A DNA stretch of 64,000 bases, taken from NCBI RefSeq assembly GCF_000621605.1, contig NZ_JHXX01000007.1, forward strand, positions 62,001-126,000, written 5' to 3'. The notes beneath the pieces were generated by a model that saw only the letters and a list, made by a program, of their open reading frames with translations, did no database searches and was not told the origin of the DNA. The position numbers and the translations under genes were made by a program. This DNA is from Butyrivibrio sp. MC2021 (lineage in GTDB: Bacteria; Bacillota; Clostridia; Lachnospirales; Lachnospiraceae). The first letter of the stretch is position 1. Each line of letters opens with the position of its first letter. Positions 17,083 through 27,157 of the stretch are shown here, one piece after another.

Positions 17083-18128
17083 TCTATCTCCTTAAAAGCC
17101 TGTATAATTCCTACATAAATACCCTGAGCCGCTTTTTTGGCATAAGCGCTCTGAGGCATATTTGTTTTGTCAATTTCATTGGTAAGAAAGCCCACATTTA
17201 CCCTGGCAGAGGGAATATCGCAGCCCTGAAGGATCTCATCCTGAGAAGGTATGCATCCCGCAGCGTTGCAGTTCATGGCAGAAACACAGCTCTTTTCCAG
17301 AACATCCGCAAACTTCGCATTGCTCATATCCCTTAAAAAGAATCTGTCGTTGTACTCTGTCATGACTCCGAATTCATCACTGTCATTGGAGGCACCCACA
17401 CCGATCCTTATAAAAAGATCCGCCTTGGTTTCGTCTAAAAATTCCAGCCTTCTCTCGGGAGAGACCTCTTCATCCTCAAGCCTTGTAAAATACAGTTTGG
17501 TTCTTACGCCCACGTCCTTCTCCGCCACGTTCTTAAGCTCTTTTGCAACAGAGAGAGCAATGTCCTTCTCACAGACATCATAGGCTGCAGCGCCGCTGTC
17601 GGAGCCACCTCCCACAGGGTCCACCACCACTATCCTGTCATACTTTTCTCTTGGCTCAAAAAAAGAAACCTCTATGGTCCCCTGATCTGTCAAAAGACTT
17701 TCGTTGGCATAAAGGCCGTCCATTTTAAAATCAAGGCATACATTGCCTGTGCCGTTTTCGCAGATGCATACCGCGCTCTCTATGGTATCGAGGCCGGTAA
17801 CAACGGGGGTATCCAGATAGAACCCCTCTTCTCTGCTGTTTATGTTGATCAAAAGCTCGTGATCTATATATCTGTCCTCAAGAACAATGTCATCAGAGCT
17901 GACACTCTTAGGAAGAGGAATTACAAGTACGTTCTCTTTTCCCTTCTGGACAGCACTGCTTATGGGAAGCCTGAAGGTGTCGGAATCATTTCCTATGTCC
18001 ACCTGCCCACCGGCAGCATCAGTTATCATGATGTGCTTGGTGGCAGATCTCTGGAGCATCACCGCCAGAGAAAGCACCGTAAAGACCGAGGCCCTGATGA
18101 CCATTTTCTTCATGTGCCCGTTATCCAT
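17079..18128 (-). CDS. CwlD-like N-acetylmuramoyl-L-alanine amidase homologue lacking zinc ligands
   Basis: 349 residues: a membrane helix near the N-terminus (about 7-25), an extracytoplasmic domain of beta character (30-160), and an Amidase_3 fold from about 163 to the end. In active Amidase_3 enzymes zinc is held by the His of DPGHGG, a Glu, and the His of S-I-H-A. Here the first motif reads DP-V172-GGG and the second FIRI-G243-VGAS, so both histidines are gone, while the middle Glu (E187 in CEKDIAL) and the late GFLTNEID region remain. The protein is therefore probably not a zinc amidase; it may bind peptidoglycan or regulate a partner. It overlaps its neighbours on both sides (TGATG upstream, ATGA downstream). 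Confidence 0.85.
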   Translation of the reverse strand: MDNGHMKKMVIRASVFTVLSLAVMLQRSATKHIMITDAAGGQVDIGNDSDTFRLPISSAVQKGKENVLVIPLPKSVSSDDIVLEDRYIDHELLININSREEGFYLDTPVVTGLDTIESAVCICENGTGNVCLDFKMDGLYANESLLTDQGTIEVSFFEPREKYDRIVVVDPVGGGSDSGAAAYDVCEKDIALSVAKELKNVAEKDVGVRTKLYFTRLEDEEVSPERRLEFLDETKADLFIRIGVGASNDSDEFGVMTEYNDRFFLRDMSNAKFADVLEKSCVSAMNCNAAGCIPSQDEILQGCDIPSARVNVGFLTNEIDKTNMPQSAYAKKAAQGIYVGIIQAFKEIE

Positions 18129-19294
18129 CAGTCCGCTTTCCCATCTTCTCTGTTTCTCTTAGGAGGCTTCGGTCCCATGAACTGATAGTAATAGGTCCTA
18201 AGCATTCCGTTGTAGATCTTTCTGTTCTTGTCGGCCTTTCTGCCGATGTATTTCTCAGCCTGTTCATATCCGGTGATAAGATACATGGACCAGGAATCCA
18301 GTGCCTTGTAGCGCTCTCCTATGGTCTTGTAAAGGGCAGGCAGCTCCTTGGAGTCGCCGATTCTCTCGCCGTAGGGAGGATTGGATATGATAAAGCCATA
18401 CTTTTTCCTGTGGCTAAGATCCGCTATATCTCTGGCCTGGAAGTGGATCATATGCTCCACGCCAGCCTTTCTGGCATTGATCCTGGCGATCTCTATCATC
18501 TCGGGATCGATGTCATAGCCCTGGATATCCGTCTCAATATCAGTATTGATCTCATCTCTGGCCTCATCCCTTACATCCTGCCAGTTCTGAGGTGTAATGA
18601 TGTGGGTCCAGCTCTCGGCTGTAAAATGTCTGTTCATTCCCGGGGCGATATTGGCCGCCATCATGGCTGCCTCAATGGGGAAGGTTCCGCTTCCGCAAAA
18701 AGGGTCCACCAGAATCCTGTCCGCATGCCAGGGTGTAAGCATCAAAAGAGCAGCCGCAAGGTTCTCTGCGATGGGAGCCTTGGACTCAAGTCTGCGATAT
18801 CCTCTTTTGTGAAGAGAATCTCCTGTGGTATCGAGGGCCACTGTGACCTCATCCTTCATAAGAAAAACTCTCACAGGAAAGTCCTGCCCGTCCTCCTTAA
18901 ACCAGTCCGTGTGGTAGCTCTGTTTCATCCTTTCTACCATAGCTTTTTTCATAATGGACTGAATGTCTGAGGGGCTGAAGAGTTTGCTCTTAACGCTGGA
19001 TGCCTTTTTTACCCAGAATCTGCCGTTCTCCGGAATGAATTCCTCCCAGGGCAGAGCCTTGGTTCCCTGAAACAGGTCCTCGAAGGTCTCGGCGTGGAAG
19101 CTTCCAACCTTGATAAGTATTCTCTCTGCGGTTCTGAGGCAGATGTTGGCACGACAAACCGCGTCCGCATCACCGGCAAAGGTTATACGTCCGTCGGCGG
19201 ACTCTGTAATATCGTAGCCCAGGTCAATAATTTCTTTTTTTAATACCGCTTCCAGGCCAAAATGGCAGGGAGCTATCAATTCCATTCTTCTCAT
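18128..19294 (-). CDS. THUMP-domain class I RNA guanine-N2 methyltransferase (RlmL/YpsC type)
   Basis: 388 residues. The N-terminal ferredoxin-like/THUMP region (1-155) binds RNA. The Rossmann-fold methyltransferase domain has the SAM-binding DPFCGSGTFPIEAAM segment and the catalytic NPPYGER motif, typical of N2-guanine or N6-adenine methylation. YpsC/RlmL relatives methylate 23S rRNA; the exact target is not readable. It heads the operon with the amidase-like gene, rdgB and the phosphoesterase, and its stop overlaps the next start (TGATG). The start is uncertain: an ATG three codons downstream has a weak GAGAAG box. Confidence 0.93.
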   Translation of the reverse strand: MRRMELIAPCHFGLEAVLKKEIIDLGYDITESADGRITFAGDADAVCRANICLRTAERILIKVGSFHAETFEDLFQGTKALPWEEFIPENGRFWVKKASSVKSKLFSPSDIQSIMKKAMVERMKQSYHTDWFKEDGQDFPVRVFLMKDEVTVALDTTGDSLHKRGYRRLESKAPIAENLAAALLMLTPWHADRILVDPFCGSGTFPIEAAMMAANIAPGMNRHFTAESWTHIITPQNWQDVRDEARDEINTDIETDIQGYDIDPEMIEIARINARKAGVEHMIHFQARDIADLSHRKKYGFIISNPPYGERIGDSKELPALYKTIGERYKALDSWSMYLITGYEQAEKYIGRKADKNRKIYNGMLRTYYYQFMGPKPPKRNREDGKAD

Positions 19295-19312
19295 AATTAA
19301 CGATTATAACAT

Positions 19313-19365
19313 AAAAAATCGATGCGGGACTTCTTATTAAAAATTAAAAATCCCGCATCGAAAAA
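19313..19365 (-). terminator. Terminator of the pectinase gene
   Basis: On the minus strand a 10-bp GC-rich stem (CGATGCGGGA at 19360-19351 with its complement at 19329-19320) encloses an AT-rich 21-nt loop and is followed by ATTTTTT. It lies 16 nt past the stop codon. Confidence 0.8.
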
Positions 19366-19376
19366 CGATTATTTAA

Positions 19377-22300
19377 TTATTTTACCAAAACTCCGTTCTC
19401 ATCGAAGGTATACTTCTTGAGCCACTTGGTAATTGTTCTGCCGACAACCATCTTTCCTTCGCTGTCGAAATAGTGTGTTCCGTCCTCAAGATCAACGAAA
19501 TCACTCTTTACCATGTGAGACTTGGCATTGAAGTAGTAGCTGTATCCGTCTAACTTTACAAGCTTATTTGCTGCCTTGCCGCCTTCAAGATCATAGTAGC
19601 TGACAACTCCCCACTTGGAAAGAAGTCCGAGCACCATCTTGCCGTTGCCGTCAAAGTAGTAGGTCTTACCGTCTACGGTAACCTCGCTGCTCTTAAGCAT
19701 CTTGCCGTTGTCTCTGAAGAAGTAGTAGGTGTCTTCGATCTTGGCAAGGCCTGTTACGTTCTTGCCATCCTCGGTTACAAAATAGGTTGCGCCCCACTTT
19801 GTAACGAAGGAGCCCTTGAACTCTTCCTTTTCTTCCTGCTCCTCATCATTAGCTGCATCCTCTGCGGATCCGTCGATATCCTTCTGATCACCGAGAGCTG
19901 TGTAATTACCGCCAAGAACTGCTGTTACATCTGTGTACTGAATGCCTGCTGCCTCAAGAGCCTTGATTCCTGTGTCGGAGAGCTTGAGGAAGTCTCCCAG
20001 GTCGATTCTGCCATCAGAGGTTCTCATGGCTGCTGCAACAGCATAGGGATCCTCAACAGATGCCTTAGGTGCATCAAGGGATACGAACCAGTCATCTGCC
20101 GCCTTAAGACCTTCGCTGTTAGCACTCTCCTTGTCCTTCCAGAAGAAGTTGTGCTTGCCGTAGATCTTGTTGCCATCCTGGCTGCCCTTGGCCTTGATAT
20201 TCTCGTTTGTGCCCTTTCCTTCTGTTCTGTAGGAAAGAACGCCGTTTACATAGAAGTCTGTGTTAGCTGTGTCATTTGTATAAAGAGCTACGTTGTTGCT
20301 TCCGTTGTTGAAGGAAGTTGAGTGGTAAACCTGAATGTCAGGACCTGAGTTGGAATCGATACCCTTGGCCTTGTTATTAAATGCCACTGAGTTGATAAGC
20401 TTGTGAGGGCCTGTGATGCTTGATCCGCCCATCTTGAAGCCGTTACCGTTTCCTTCGCTCTTTCCGTCCACGCCGTAGCCGTTGGCAAAGGCAACAGAGT
20501 TTCTGATGGTTACCTGTCCGATGCTTCCGGTCTCAACCTTGGCAAAAAGGTCCCAACCGTCATCTGCATTGTTGTAGGAAATACATCCGTCAAATACGAT
20601 TCCGTCGCCGATCGTAAGCTTGGCAGCGAATCCGTCCGCATCCTCGTAGCCTGCATCTGCATTGCTGTAGGATGTGCAGTTGAGGATAAGGTCATAGGAA
20701 GGCCATTCCTCTCTGCTGTCTGTTGTGAGATATCTGCTTACCTGGATACCTGTGTTTCCGTTCTCATAGGTGCGGATATCCTCAAGAGTTATATGGCTTC
20801 CGGATACCTGGATACCCTTCAGGGAGTTGGCTGATCTTGTGCAGTCGATTCCCTTTACGTACCAGTAGTTACCTGCAAATATGAAGCCTGCGCACTTTCT
20901 GCCGAAGTCAAATACGGCCCTGTCGTTCTCAGCCACCATTTTGATAGGCTTGGAAGGTGTTCCGTCGATACCTCTGTCAACCTTAACAGTGCTTGAAAGG
21001 TTGTAGGTTCCTGCTGCAAGAACGATGGTCTGTCCGGGCTGAACATACTTAACAGCTGTGTGGATGTCCACAGGGCTCTCAGCTGTTCCTGCGCCGTCGA
21101 ACTTTCCGTCCGGTGTTACATAGATCTTTTCAGCATCATTGATAGTTGCGTAGTTAACTGTGTGTGTAAACTCTGCTGTCTCATAGGAAGAAAGCTCATA
21201 GTATACGCTTCCGTTGGGATGGAAATCAGCATTAGGTGTAAAGGTTACTGTAAAGGTGTTGTTACCCTTATTAAGCTTGGTGCTGACTCTTGTTACGCTG
21301 TCAGCTGTATAATCCTTTGTATCTGCAAGAACTTTTCCTGCCTCATCCTTGATAACAAGAGCGCCGTCAGCGTTACCGCAGAACTGAAGCTCATACTTTG
21401 CAGTATTTGAATAAGTAGAAGAAATGATCTTATAGTTTGGAGCAACCTGTGTCTTAGGTCTGTCCTCTGCAGGGGCATCATCCTCAGGATCAACAGTGAT
21501 AAGCTCGATATCTGAGAAGGTAGCCTTGAAGGTTCTTGATGCAAAGAAGCCTACATAAACATGGTCCTTATCCAGATTCTCAAGAGCCTTGGTGTCGTAG
21601 AACTTCTTAACTGAAAGAACGTTGCCGCTCTCATTAAGGTAGCTTACAAAGTAACCTGTGTTGTTCTTCTGAATACGAAGTCTTACTTTTACAAGAGGAT
21701 TCTCAACGGTTCCCACAACTGTTCCTGAGGACTCTTTTCCAAAGAGGTTGTAGGTTCCTGATCCGTTAGCAGCGCAGGAGGTCTCAAGAGGATACATGTT
21801 GGATGAGAACTCGCCTGTTACTGTTGCTGTGTCATTGGCCTCAAGTCTTGAGAGATTGTCGATTGTAACACCGGCCTTCTCCTGAGCGCCGAGACCAAGT
21901 TTCATTGTTACCTTGGTGTCTGTCTCGTCCTTGGTTGCCTCGCCCTTCTCCTTGTCGTAGAAGTACTCAACCTTGGTTCCTGATGCCATGTAGGAGTTGT
22001 TCCAGAATACGCTTGCATCTCCGTTAACACCTACTCTGTCGGCAGCCATAAGACCGAAACCTTCCTGGCCGTTGGTGAATGCCCACTTGTCAATTGTTGC
22101 TGTTGCTGTAAGTGTAAAGTTCTGGTCAGCGGGAAGTGTTGCATAGTAGAAGGAAAGTCCGTCTGTACTTGCAGGAACGATCTTACCCTTGTTGTTCAGG
22201 GACCAAACTGAAACACTGTCGTCATCATTTACTGAATAGCCATTGTTGCCGGACTTGGAGTCAACGCCTGAACCGAATGCTGCGAAGGTCCATTCTGTCT

Positions 22301-25300
22301 CGCCGTCCTTTGTTACTGTAATTTCCATTACAGAAGTCTTGGACTCCTCTTCGCCTCTCATGGCAAAAAGTGAAAGCTCGTAGGTATGTCCTACTGTGAG
22401 TCCCACAAATGTATGTGAATACTCTGTTGATGTGTTAAATACAATTTCCTCAGGCTTATATGTTGCCTTACCCTGAGCTGCTGCAGCATCGGTCTTGTCT
22501 GTGGCAACAAGTACATAGTTGTCAGCTTCTGATACTGAGTAGAACTTAACTGCCACTGTTCCGGCACCCTTGTTGGTTGCGTTCTTGAACTGAGGTGCTG
22601 TAAGAGGAAGTACAAATGCAAAGGCTTCTGAAGCTGCTGAAGTCTTAACCTCTTCCTCATCATCTCTGGACAGGGTTGCTACAAATGTATAGTCACCGCT
22701 TACCTTAGGTGCAAAGGTGAAGCTGTGGCTGTCATTTTCTGCAAGAGTCTTGGAAGAAGCTGCTTCCTTGCCCTCAGCATCAAACATTCTTACTTCAAGG
22801 GCATCTCCGCCTTCTTTTCCGATAACTGCCTTAACTGTTACATCTACCTTGCCCTTGCTTGATCCGTTAAGAGCCACTGTCTCGATAACAGGAGCTGCAA
22901 CGTCAGCCCAGGCCATTCTCTCTACAGGGCCTGCAACGCCGTCTGTCACCTGAACCTTGAAGATATAGTTGGTGCCGCCGTCGCCGCCAAGGTAGTAGGT
23001 TCCTGCCTTTTCAAGGGTAATGGTTGAAAGATATGCTGTGTTTTTAACTGCTCCGGATTCTGTCTTATATGCTGCAGTTCCTTCGCTGTCAAGGACAACC
23101 ATCTCTCTGGCATTAGAAGCCCACCAGATCTTAAGTGTTGCATTGTCCTGACTGGTTGTGAACTTAACTGAGTTCTTATCTGTAGCAGCTGCGCCGCCAA
23201 AGTTCACTCTCTGTCCGGATGTGTATCCGTCCTCCCAGCTCTTGTTGCTGGAATCAACCTTAGTCTTTGCACTGTAAAGAAGTGTGAAGTAATCCTCTGT
23301 TCCTGCCTTCTCAAAGTCGCCGTCAGCCTTGGCACCTGCTGCAAAGGCTGTGAGATCGGATGCCTCGAATATATATTCTGAAACTTCTGCGGGCTCATCA
23401 TCAGCAATGGTTCCGGGAGTTTCAGGCTCAGGCTGTGAAGGTCCTTCAGGGAAGGTTATTGTCATGTCCTTGCCATTTGCTGCAAAAGGATCCCAGTCTC
23501 CCAGGAAAGTCTCCACTGCAATTGCCTTGCCATCTGTAAGTACAGGTGTCTCAGGCTGTGAAACCCATGCTGCGCGGGCCTTGCTGTTGTTTTCTCCGGA
23601 AACCTCATAGGTTCCGAACTCAACGTTTCTTGCTGACTCTCCGCTGAGAGTTGCGTTCCAGCCTGTAGGCTGAATAAGTGATGTAACGGCCTTCTCGTCA
23701 TATACGCCGTTTGCCCAGTTTGTTGCTTCTACTACTGTGTTGAAGAATACAACCTCTGAGGTATTGGCCTGCCAGGGTCTTCCAAACTGACCGGGCTTTG
23801 AAACATACTTTGATGCTGTATCAACACCGGGCTCTGTGCTCTTAACGGTGCAGTTGTACATGAGGTAGCCTCTTGTGGAAGCTGACTTCTGCTGAGCTGC
23901 TGTGATGTAAGCCACATCATTCTTGTCCTCCATGGTGTTAAGAACAAGGTCGCACTTTGCAAATACTGCTGTCATGGCACCGAAGATAAAGTCTGTTCCG
24001 CCATATACCGCGCAATTGTAGAAAGCTGCTGTGGTCTTCTCATGACCGTAAAGAGTATCCTGACGTCCGATAATGCGGCAGTTCTCAAAATAGCTCTCTG
24101 TGGCTGAGCCTGTAAGAGCAAGAGCTGCTGCTCTCTCTACATATTTTTTATCCTGAACTGTTGTGTCACCGGCTGACATTGTGCTTCTCTTGACGCTGCC
24201 TTCCTTGGCTCCGCTCTGAGGAACGATAACATCCTCTGCAGCCTTCTGTGACATATACTGGTTAAAGGAGTTCTCGAAGATGATATCCTTTGCTTCGAAA
24301 CCTGCTGCATCAACTACAACAGTTGCATTCCAGTAGGTTCCTGTTCCTGAACCGGGGTTGATCACGGAAGCATATCCGTTGGCCTTGTTGGCTGCAAGAA
24401 CCTCGGCGTCATACTTGTAATCGCTGCCCATACTGTAGTAGGTATAGCCATGTCCATAGTACCAGGTCACACGAACTGCGTTGTCATCGATGTCTACGCC
24501 GCTGTTCTTAAGTGTGTTGGTGGGAGCAGCTGATGCATTGGCAAGAGTTACATTAGGAGTATCGATAACCAGCATCTCCTCGTAGTTGCCGGGCTCGATC
24601 ATAACAGTAACTCTCTCGCCGTCTTTTCTGTTCATAAGACGAACTGCTGCAAGAGCCTCACCGATGGTGGCGAACTCTGCCTTGTCGGAAGAACCTACAA
24701 GGAGTTCCGGCTTGTACTCTGTCTGATAAACAGTGGCGATCTTTGTAAGGTAGGAGGTTCCGAGAACTGTTATCTCAAAGGTTCCCTCGCCGCCCTTGTA
24801 ATCATAAGTGAAAGTATCATTCTGTGATGTGGAGCCTGTCTTAACTGCTACTGAAGGCTCGTTTTCATTTTCAAAATAGTATGAATACTGATAATTACCT
24901 GTTACCTGGATCTGGCAGGCTCCCTTGACGGGAACTGAGATTGTGCCTGCTCCGCTGTAAAGGTAGGTGTTGTTGTGGGATCTTCCGTTGGTCCATGAAA
25001 GACCGTTGTAGTTACCCTCAAAAACGCCGGCGAACTTGGTTGTGAAGGCAGGATCTGAGAAATCCCACTCTGTGATCTCTGAGGAAAAAGCGATTTCCTT
25101 GGTCACAGCTTCGCCCTTAACAACAAGGTTGCTGGTGAGCTTCTGAACAAAAGCACCGGAATTTGTAACCTCAACAACGTACTGACCGTCTCTTAAAGCG
25201 ATGTCCTCAGTACCGGTAAAGGTGTATACATATCCGTCCTTTGCGAAATCTTTTTCTGTATCAAGTCTTGTAAAGGTAAATACTGCCTCAGCAAGATCTG

Positions 25301-26834
25301 CTGCAGTAGCGCCAACAGGAGCGATGGTTACCTTATAAACAGGCTTAGCCTCGAACTCGATATTTACTTCAGCTGCCTCAGGAGCTGTCAGCTCTGTGGT
25401 GAGAAGTGTGTAGTCCTCTACCGCCTCGAAGCTCTCTGTAACTGTATCTGCCTTATCTGCCACAGAAACATCATAGGTAACGCCCTGCTGAAGCTTGAGC
25501 TCATACTCGATGCCCTCAGCTGTCTGTGTAAGAGTGATCGCAGGAACGAAAACGGACTTTTTATCCTGTGGTACAAAAGAGAATGCTGCTGCCCTTACGA
25601 AAGCGGCTGCGTCCTCATCTGCGATTCCTGTAACCTTACCGGTAACATCCACCAGTGAGATACCGGAAACAGTCATGTTCATCTGAGTATCTTCTGAGAT
25701 ATTAACGTTGGTCTCTGATGTGAGAACATACTCATCAGCGCCCTCAAGGCTTACAGTATAGTCAAAGCCCTGAGCCAGCTGTGCCTCGAACTTGCCCTCA
25801 GAAACTGTGGCCCTTACCTCATTGCCGTTCTTGGCATTGGTAAATACCAGGTCAAAAGAGCCTGTTCCCTCAAAGCCCTCAACAGAACCTGTAAGATAGC
25901 TGTAGCTTGCATGTTCACGAAGAACCCTTGCCACAACCAGCTTCTCTGTTGCTGAATAGAGCTTGTACTGAGCGTTTGAAGCAGGATAAAATACCATCTT
26001 GCTGACAGTGCTGCTTCCCAGGCTGTGTACATATGCAGTATCCTCAGATGCATCCTCTGTATTGACAAAATGCACCTCTGAATCTGTTCCGTTACTTGCC
26101 ACATAGGCAGTTACGATATCATCAGCCTTACACTCAAGAGCTACGTATACTGAATCTGTCTTACCCTTATTGGAATAGATATATCCTGTATAAGCGTTTC
26201 CGTCAGTATCCTTAAGGCTCTTCTCATCAAATCTTGTAAGAGCTGTATTGGTTGTTCTTAATCTGTGAGTTGCGGGATATCCGCCGTCATTGAAAACAAA
26301 GTCCCCGTCATCTACTGAAAATGATGGCAAATTAACGCCGGTAGATCCGGGCGCTGCTGTATAAAAGCCGTTGATGGTGGTGACATCAAGTCTGTTGTTG
26401 TAAGAATCCCCGAGACTTTCTGCGCCAAAATCCCAAGCATCGATCTTGGAATCATCAAAGCTGCGGCCTGTAGTCTCCGGCGCGGTCTCATCCTCTTTCT
26501 GTTCTTCCTCTTTCTTCTCTTCTACAGTTTTCTCCTCAGAAGCTGCTTCTGAAGATGTTTCTGTTGATGCCTCTGAAGATGCCTCCGATGAAGCCTCAGA
26601 AGCCGCTTCGCTTCCTGCCTCAGCCTGTTCTGAACCCTCTTCAGAGCCGGCTTCAGATGAAGCTAAGCTTGCCTGCTCTCCGGCAGTCTCTGTAGTCTGC
26701 CCTTCACCATCCTCAGCAAAAGCCAAAGATGAAGGCATTCCAGCAGAAAGACCGGAAAAAGCCATAGCCGCGGACAATACTGTTGCCAGCGTCTTGGCAC
26801 TTAACGTGTTCCTCCAATTCCTCTTTTTTAACAT
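19377..26834 (-). CDS. Giant secreted pectinase: CE8 pectin methylesterase plus PL9 pectate lyase
   Basis: 2485 residues with a GGAGG box before the ATG. A signal peptide (1-40) is followed by a Ser/Glu/Ala-rich segment (42-115) and beta-sandwich-like modules. Residues about 715-1085 form a CE8 pectinesterase with GRQDTLYGH (Q925, D926), YGGTDFIFG (catalytic D948) and FGRPW. Further beta-rich and FN3-like modules and a concanavalin-like region (about 1520-1790) follow. Residues about 1892-2205 form a right-handed beta-helix whose YNNADDGWDLF motif (about 2087-2097) and DADGFAAKL mark pectate lyase family 9. The last 150 residues are choline-binding-like repeats (TYYFDGNGKMV type), a wall anchor. 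De-esterification and cleavage of homogalacturonan are thus combined in one chain at the cell surface. A cre site lies in its leader. Confidence 0.95.
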   Translation of the reverse strand: MLKKRNWRNTLSAKTLATVLSAAMAFSGLSAGMPSSLAFAEDGEGQTTETAGEQASLASSEAGSEEGSEQAEAGSEAASEASSEASSEASTETSSEAASEEKTVEEKKEEEQKEDETAPETTGRSFDDSKIDAWDFGAESLGDSYNNRLDVTTINGFYTAAPGSTGVNLPSFSVDDGDFVFNDGGYPATHRLRTTNTALTRFDEKSLKDTDGNAYTGYIYSNKGKTDSVYVALECKADDIVTAYVASNGTDSEVHFVNTEDASEDTAYVHSLGSSTVSKMVFYPASNAQYKLYSATEKLVVARVLREHASYSYLTGSVEGFEGTGSFDLVFTNAKNGNEVRATVSEGKFEAQLAQGFDYTVSLEGADEYVLTSETNVNISEDTQMNMTVSGISLVDVTGKVTGIADEDAAAFVRAAAFSFVPQDKKSVFVPAITLTQTAEGIEYELKLQQGVTYDVSVADKADTVTESFEAVEDYTLLTTELTAPEAAEVNIEFEAKPVYKVTIAPVGATAADLAEAVFTFTRLDTEKDFAKDGYVYTFTGTEDIALRDGQYVVEVTNSGAFVQKLTSNLVVKGEAVTKEIAFSSEITEWDFSDPAFTTKFAGVFEGNYNGLSWTNGRSHNNTYLYSGAGTISVPVKGACQIQVTGNYQYSYYFENENEPSVAVKTGSTSQNDTFTYDYKGGEGTFEITVLGTSYLTKIATVYQTEYKPELLVGSSDKAEFATIGEALAAVRLMNRKDGERVTVMIEPGNYEEMLVIDTPNVTLANASAAPTNTLKNSGVDIDDNAVRVTWYYGHGYTYYSMGSDYKYDAEVLAANKANGYASVINPGSGTGTYWNATVVVDAAGFEAKDIIFENSFNQYMSQKAAEDVIVPQSGAKEGSVKRSTMSAGDTTVQDKKYVERAAALALTGSATESYFENCRIIGRQDTLYGHEKTTAAFYNCAVYGGTDFIFGAMTAVFAKCDLVLNTMEDKNDVAYITAAQQKSASTRGYLMYNCTVKSTEPGVDTASKYVSKPGQFGRPWQANTSEVVFFNTVVEATNWANGVYDEKAVTSLIQPTGWNATLSGESARNVEFGTYEVSGENNSKARAAWVSQPETPVLTDGKAIAVETFLGDWDPFAANGKDMTITFPEGPSQPEPETPGTIADDEPAEVSEYIFEASDLTAFAAGAKADGDFEKAGTEDYFTLLYSAKTKVDSSNKSWEDGYTSGQRVNFGGAAATDKNSVKFTTSQDNATLKIWWASNAREMVVLDSEGTAAYKTESGAVKNTAYLSTITLEKAGTYYLGGDGGTNYIFKVQVTDGVAGPVERMAWADVAAPVIETVALNGSSKGKVDVTVKAVIGKEGGDALEVRMFDAEGKEAASSKTLAENDSHSFTFAPKVSGDYTFVATLSRDDEEEVKTSAASEAFAFVLPLTAPQFKNATNKGAGTVAVKFYSVSEADNYVLVATDKTDAAAAQGKATYKPEEIVFNTSTEYSHTFVGLTVGHTYELSLFAMRGEEESKTSVMEITVTKDGETEWTFAAFGSGVDSKSGNNGYSVNDDDSVSVWSLNNKGKIVPASTDGLSFYYATLPADQNFTLTATATIDKWAFTNGQEGFGLMAADRVGVNGDASVFWNNSYMASGTKVEYFYDKEKGEATKDETDTKVTMKLGLGAQEKAGVTIDNLSRLEANDTATVTGEFSSNMYPLETSCAANGSGTYNLFGKESSGTVVGTVENPLVKVRLRIQKNNTGYFVSYLNESGNVLSVKKFYDTKALENLDKDHVYVGFFASRTFKATFSDIELITVDPEDDAPAEDRPKTQVAPNYKIISSTYSNTAKYELQFCGNADGALVIKDEAGKVLADTKDYTADSVTRVSTKLNKGNNTFTVTFTPNADFHPNGSVYYELSSYETAEFTHTVNYATINDAEKIYVTPDGKFDGAGTAESPVDIHTAVKYVQPGQTIVLAAGTYNLSSTVKVDRGIDGTPSKPIKMVAENDRAVFDFGRKCAGFIFAGNYWYVKGIDCTRSANSLKGIQVSGSHITLEDIRTYENGNTGIQVSRYLTTDSREEWPSYDLILNCTSYSNADAGYEDADGFAAKLTIGDGIVFDGCISYNNADDGWDLFAKVETGSIGQVTIRNSVAFANGYGVDGKSEGNGNGFKMGGSSITGPHKLINSVAFNNKAKGIDSNSGPDIQVYHSTSFNNGSNNVALYTNDTANTDFYVNGVLSYRTEGKGTNENIKAKGSQDGNKIYGKHNFFWKDKESANSEGLKAADDWFVSLDAPKASVEDPYAVAAAMRTSDGRIDLGDFLKLSDTGIKALEAAGIQYTDVTAVLGGNYTALGDQKDIDGSAEDAANDEEQEEKEEFKGSFVTKWGATYFVTEDGKNVTGLAKIEDTYYFFRDNGKMLKSSEVTVDGKTYYFDGNGKMVLGLLSKWGVVSYYDLEGGKAANKLVKLDGYSYYFNAKSHMVKSDFVDLEDGTHYFDSEGKMVVGRTITKWLKKYTFDENGVLVK

Positions 26835-26892
26835 ATCTTTCCTCCCTAAATACGATTTTCACTCCCGAATGTAAGTTTATAATTTGTTTATA

Positions 26893-26908
26893 ATGTAACC
26901 GCTTACAT
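26893..26908 (-). promoter_or_regulatory. cre site (CcpA operator) of the pectinase gene
   Basis: The 16 bp read ATGTAAGCGGTTACAT on the minus strand, a full match to the cre consensus WTGNAANCGNWNNCAW. It is about 15-30 nt downstream of the predicted transcription start, a position where CcpA blocks elongation. Confidence 0.8.
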
Positions 26909-26929
26909 TCTTTTGTTAAACGTGCCTTC

Positions 26930-26959
26930 ATCTTAGCATATGGCCCTTGACGAAAACAA
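26930..26959 (-). promoter_or_regulatory. Candidate promoter of the pectinase gene
   Basis: On the minus strand TTGTTT (26959-26954) and TAAGAT (26935-26930) are 18 bp apart. The match to consensus is moderate, but it leaves the cre site inside the transcribed leader. Confidence 0.45.
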
Positions 26960-27157
26960 GTGAAAAATGTAAGTTTCTTTCATATAAATCGCTTAAAACC
27001 AAACAAAGTTTCAGGGGTATTTTTGTGCATGTTTTCTAAATATGCGCAATATTTATTGTTGTCAGAATTGTGAGAATTTTATAAAAAATTGATGTATGCG
27101 TTTTCATGACTTTTATGTTCAGGTGGTCATTTCAGGAAAAAGTTTATAAAAAAAATA
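26960..27157. other. Gene-free AT-rich stretch between divergent units
   Basis: The 376 bases between the pectinase start (26834) and tRNA-Arg (27211) hold the two promoters and the cre site listed separately. The central part is AT-rich and I see no gene or clear repeat in it. Confidence 0.6.
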
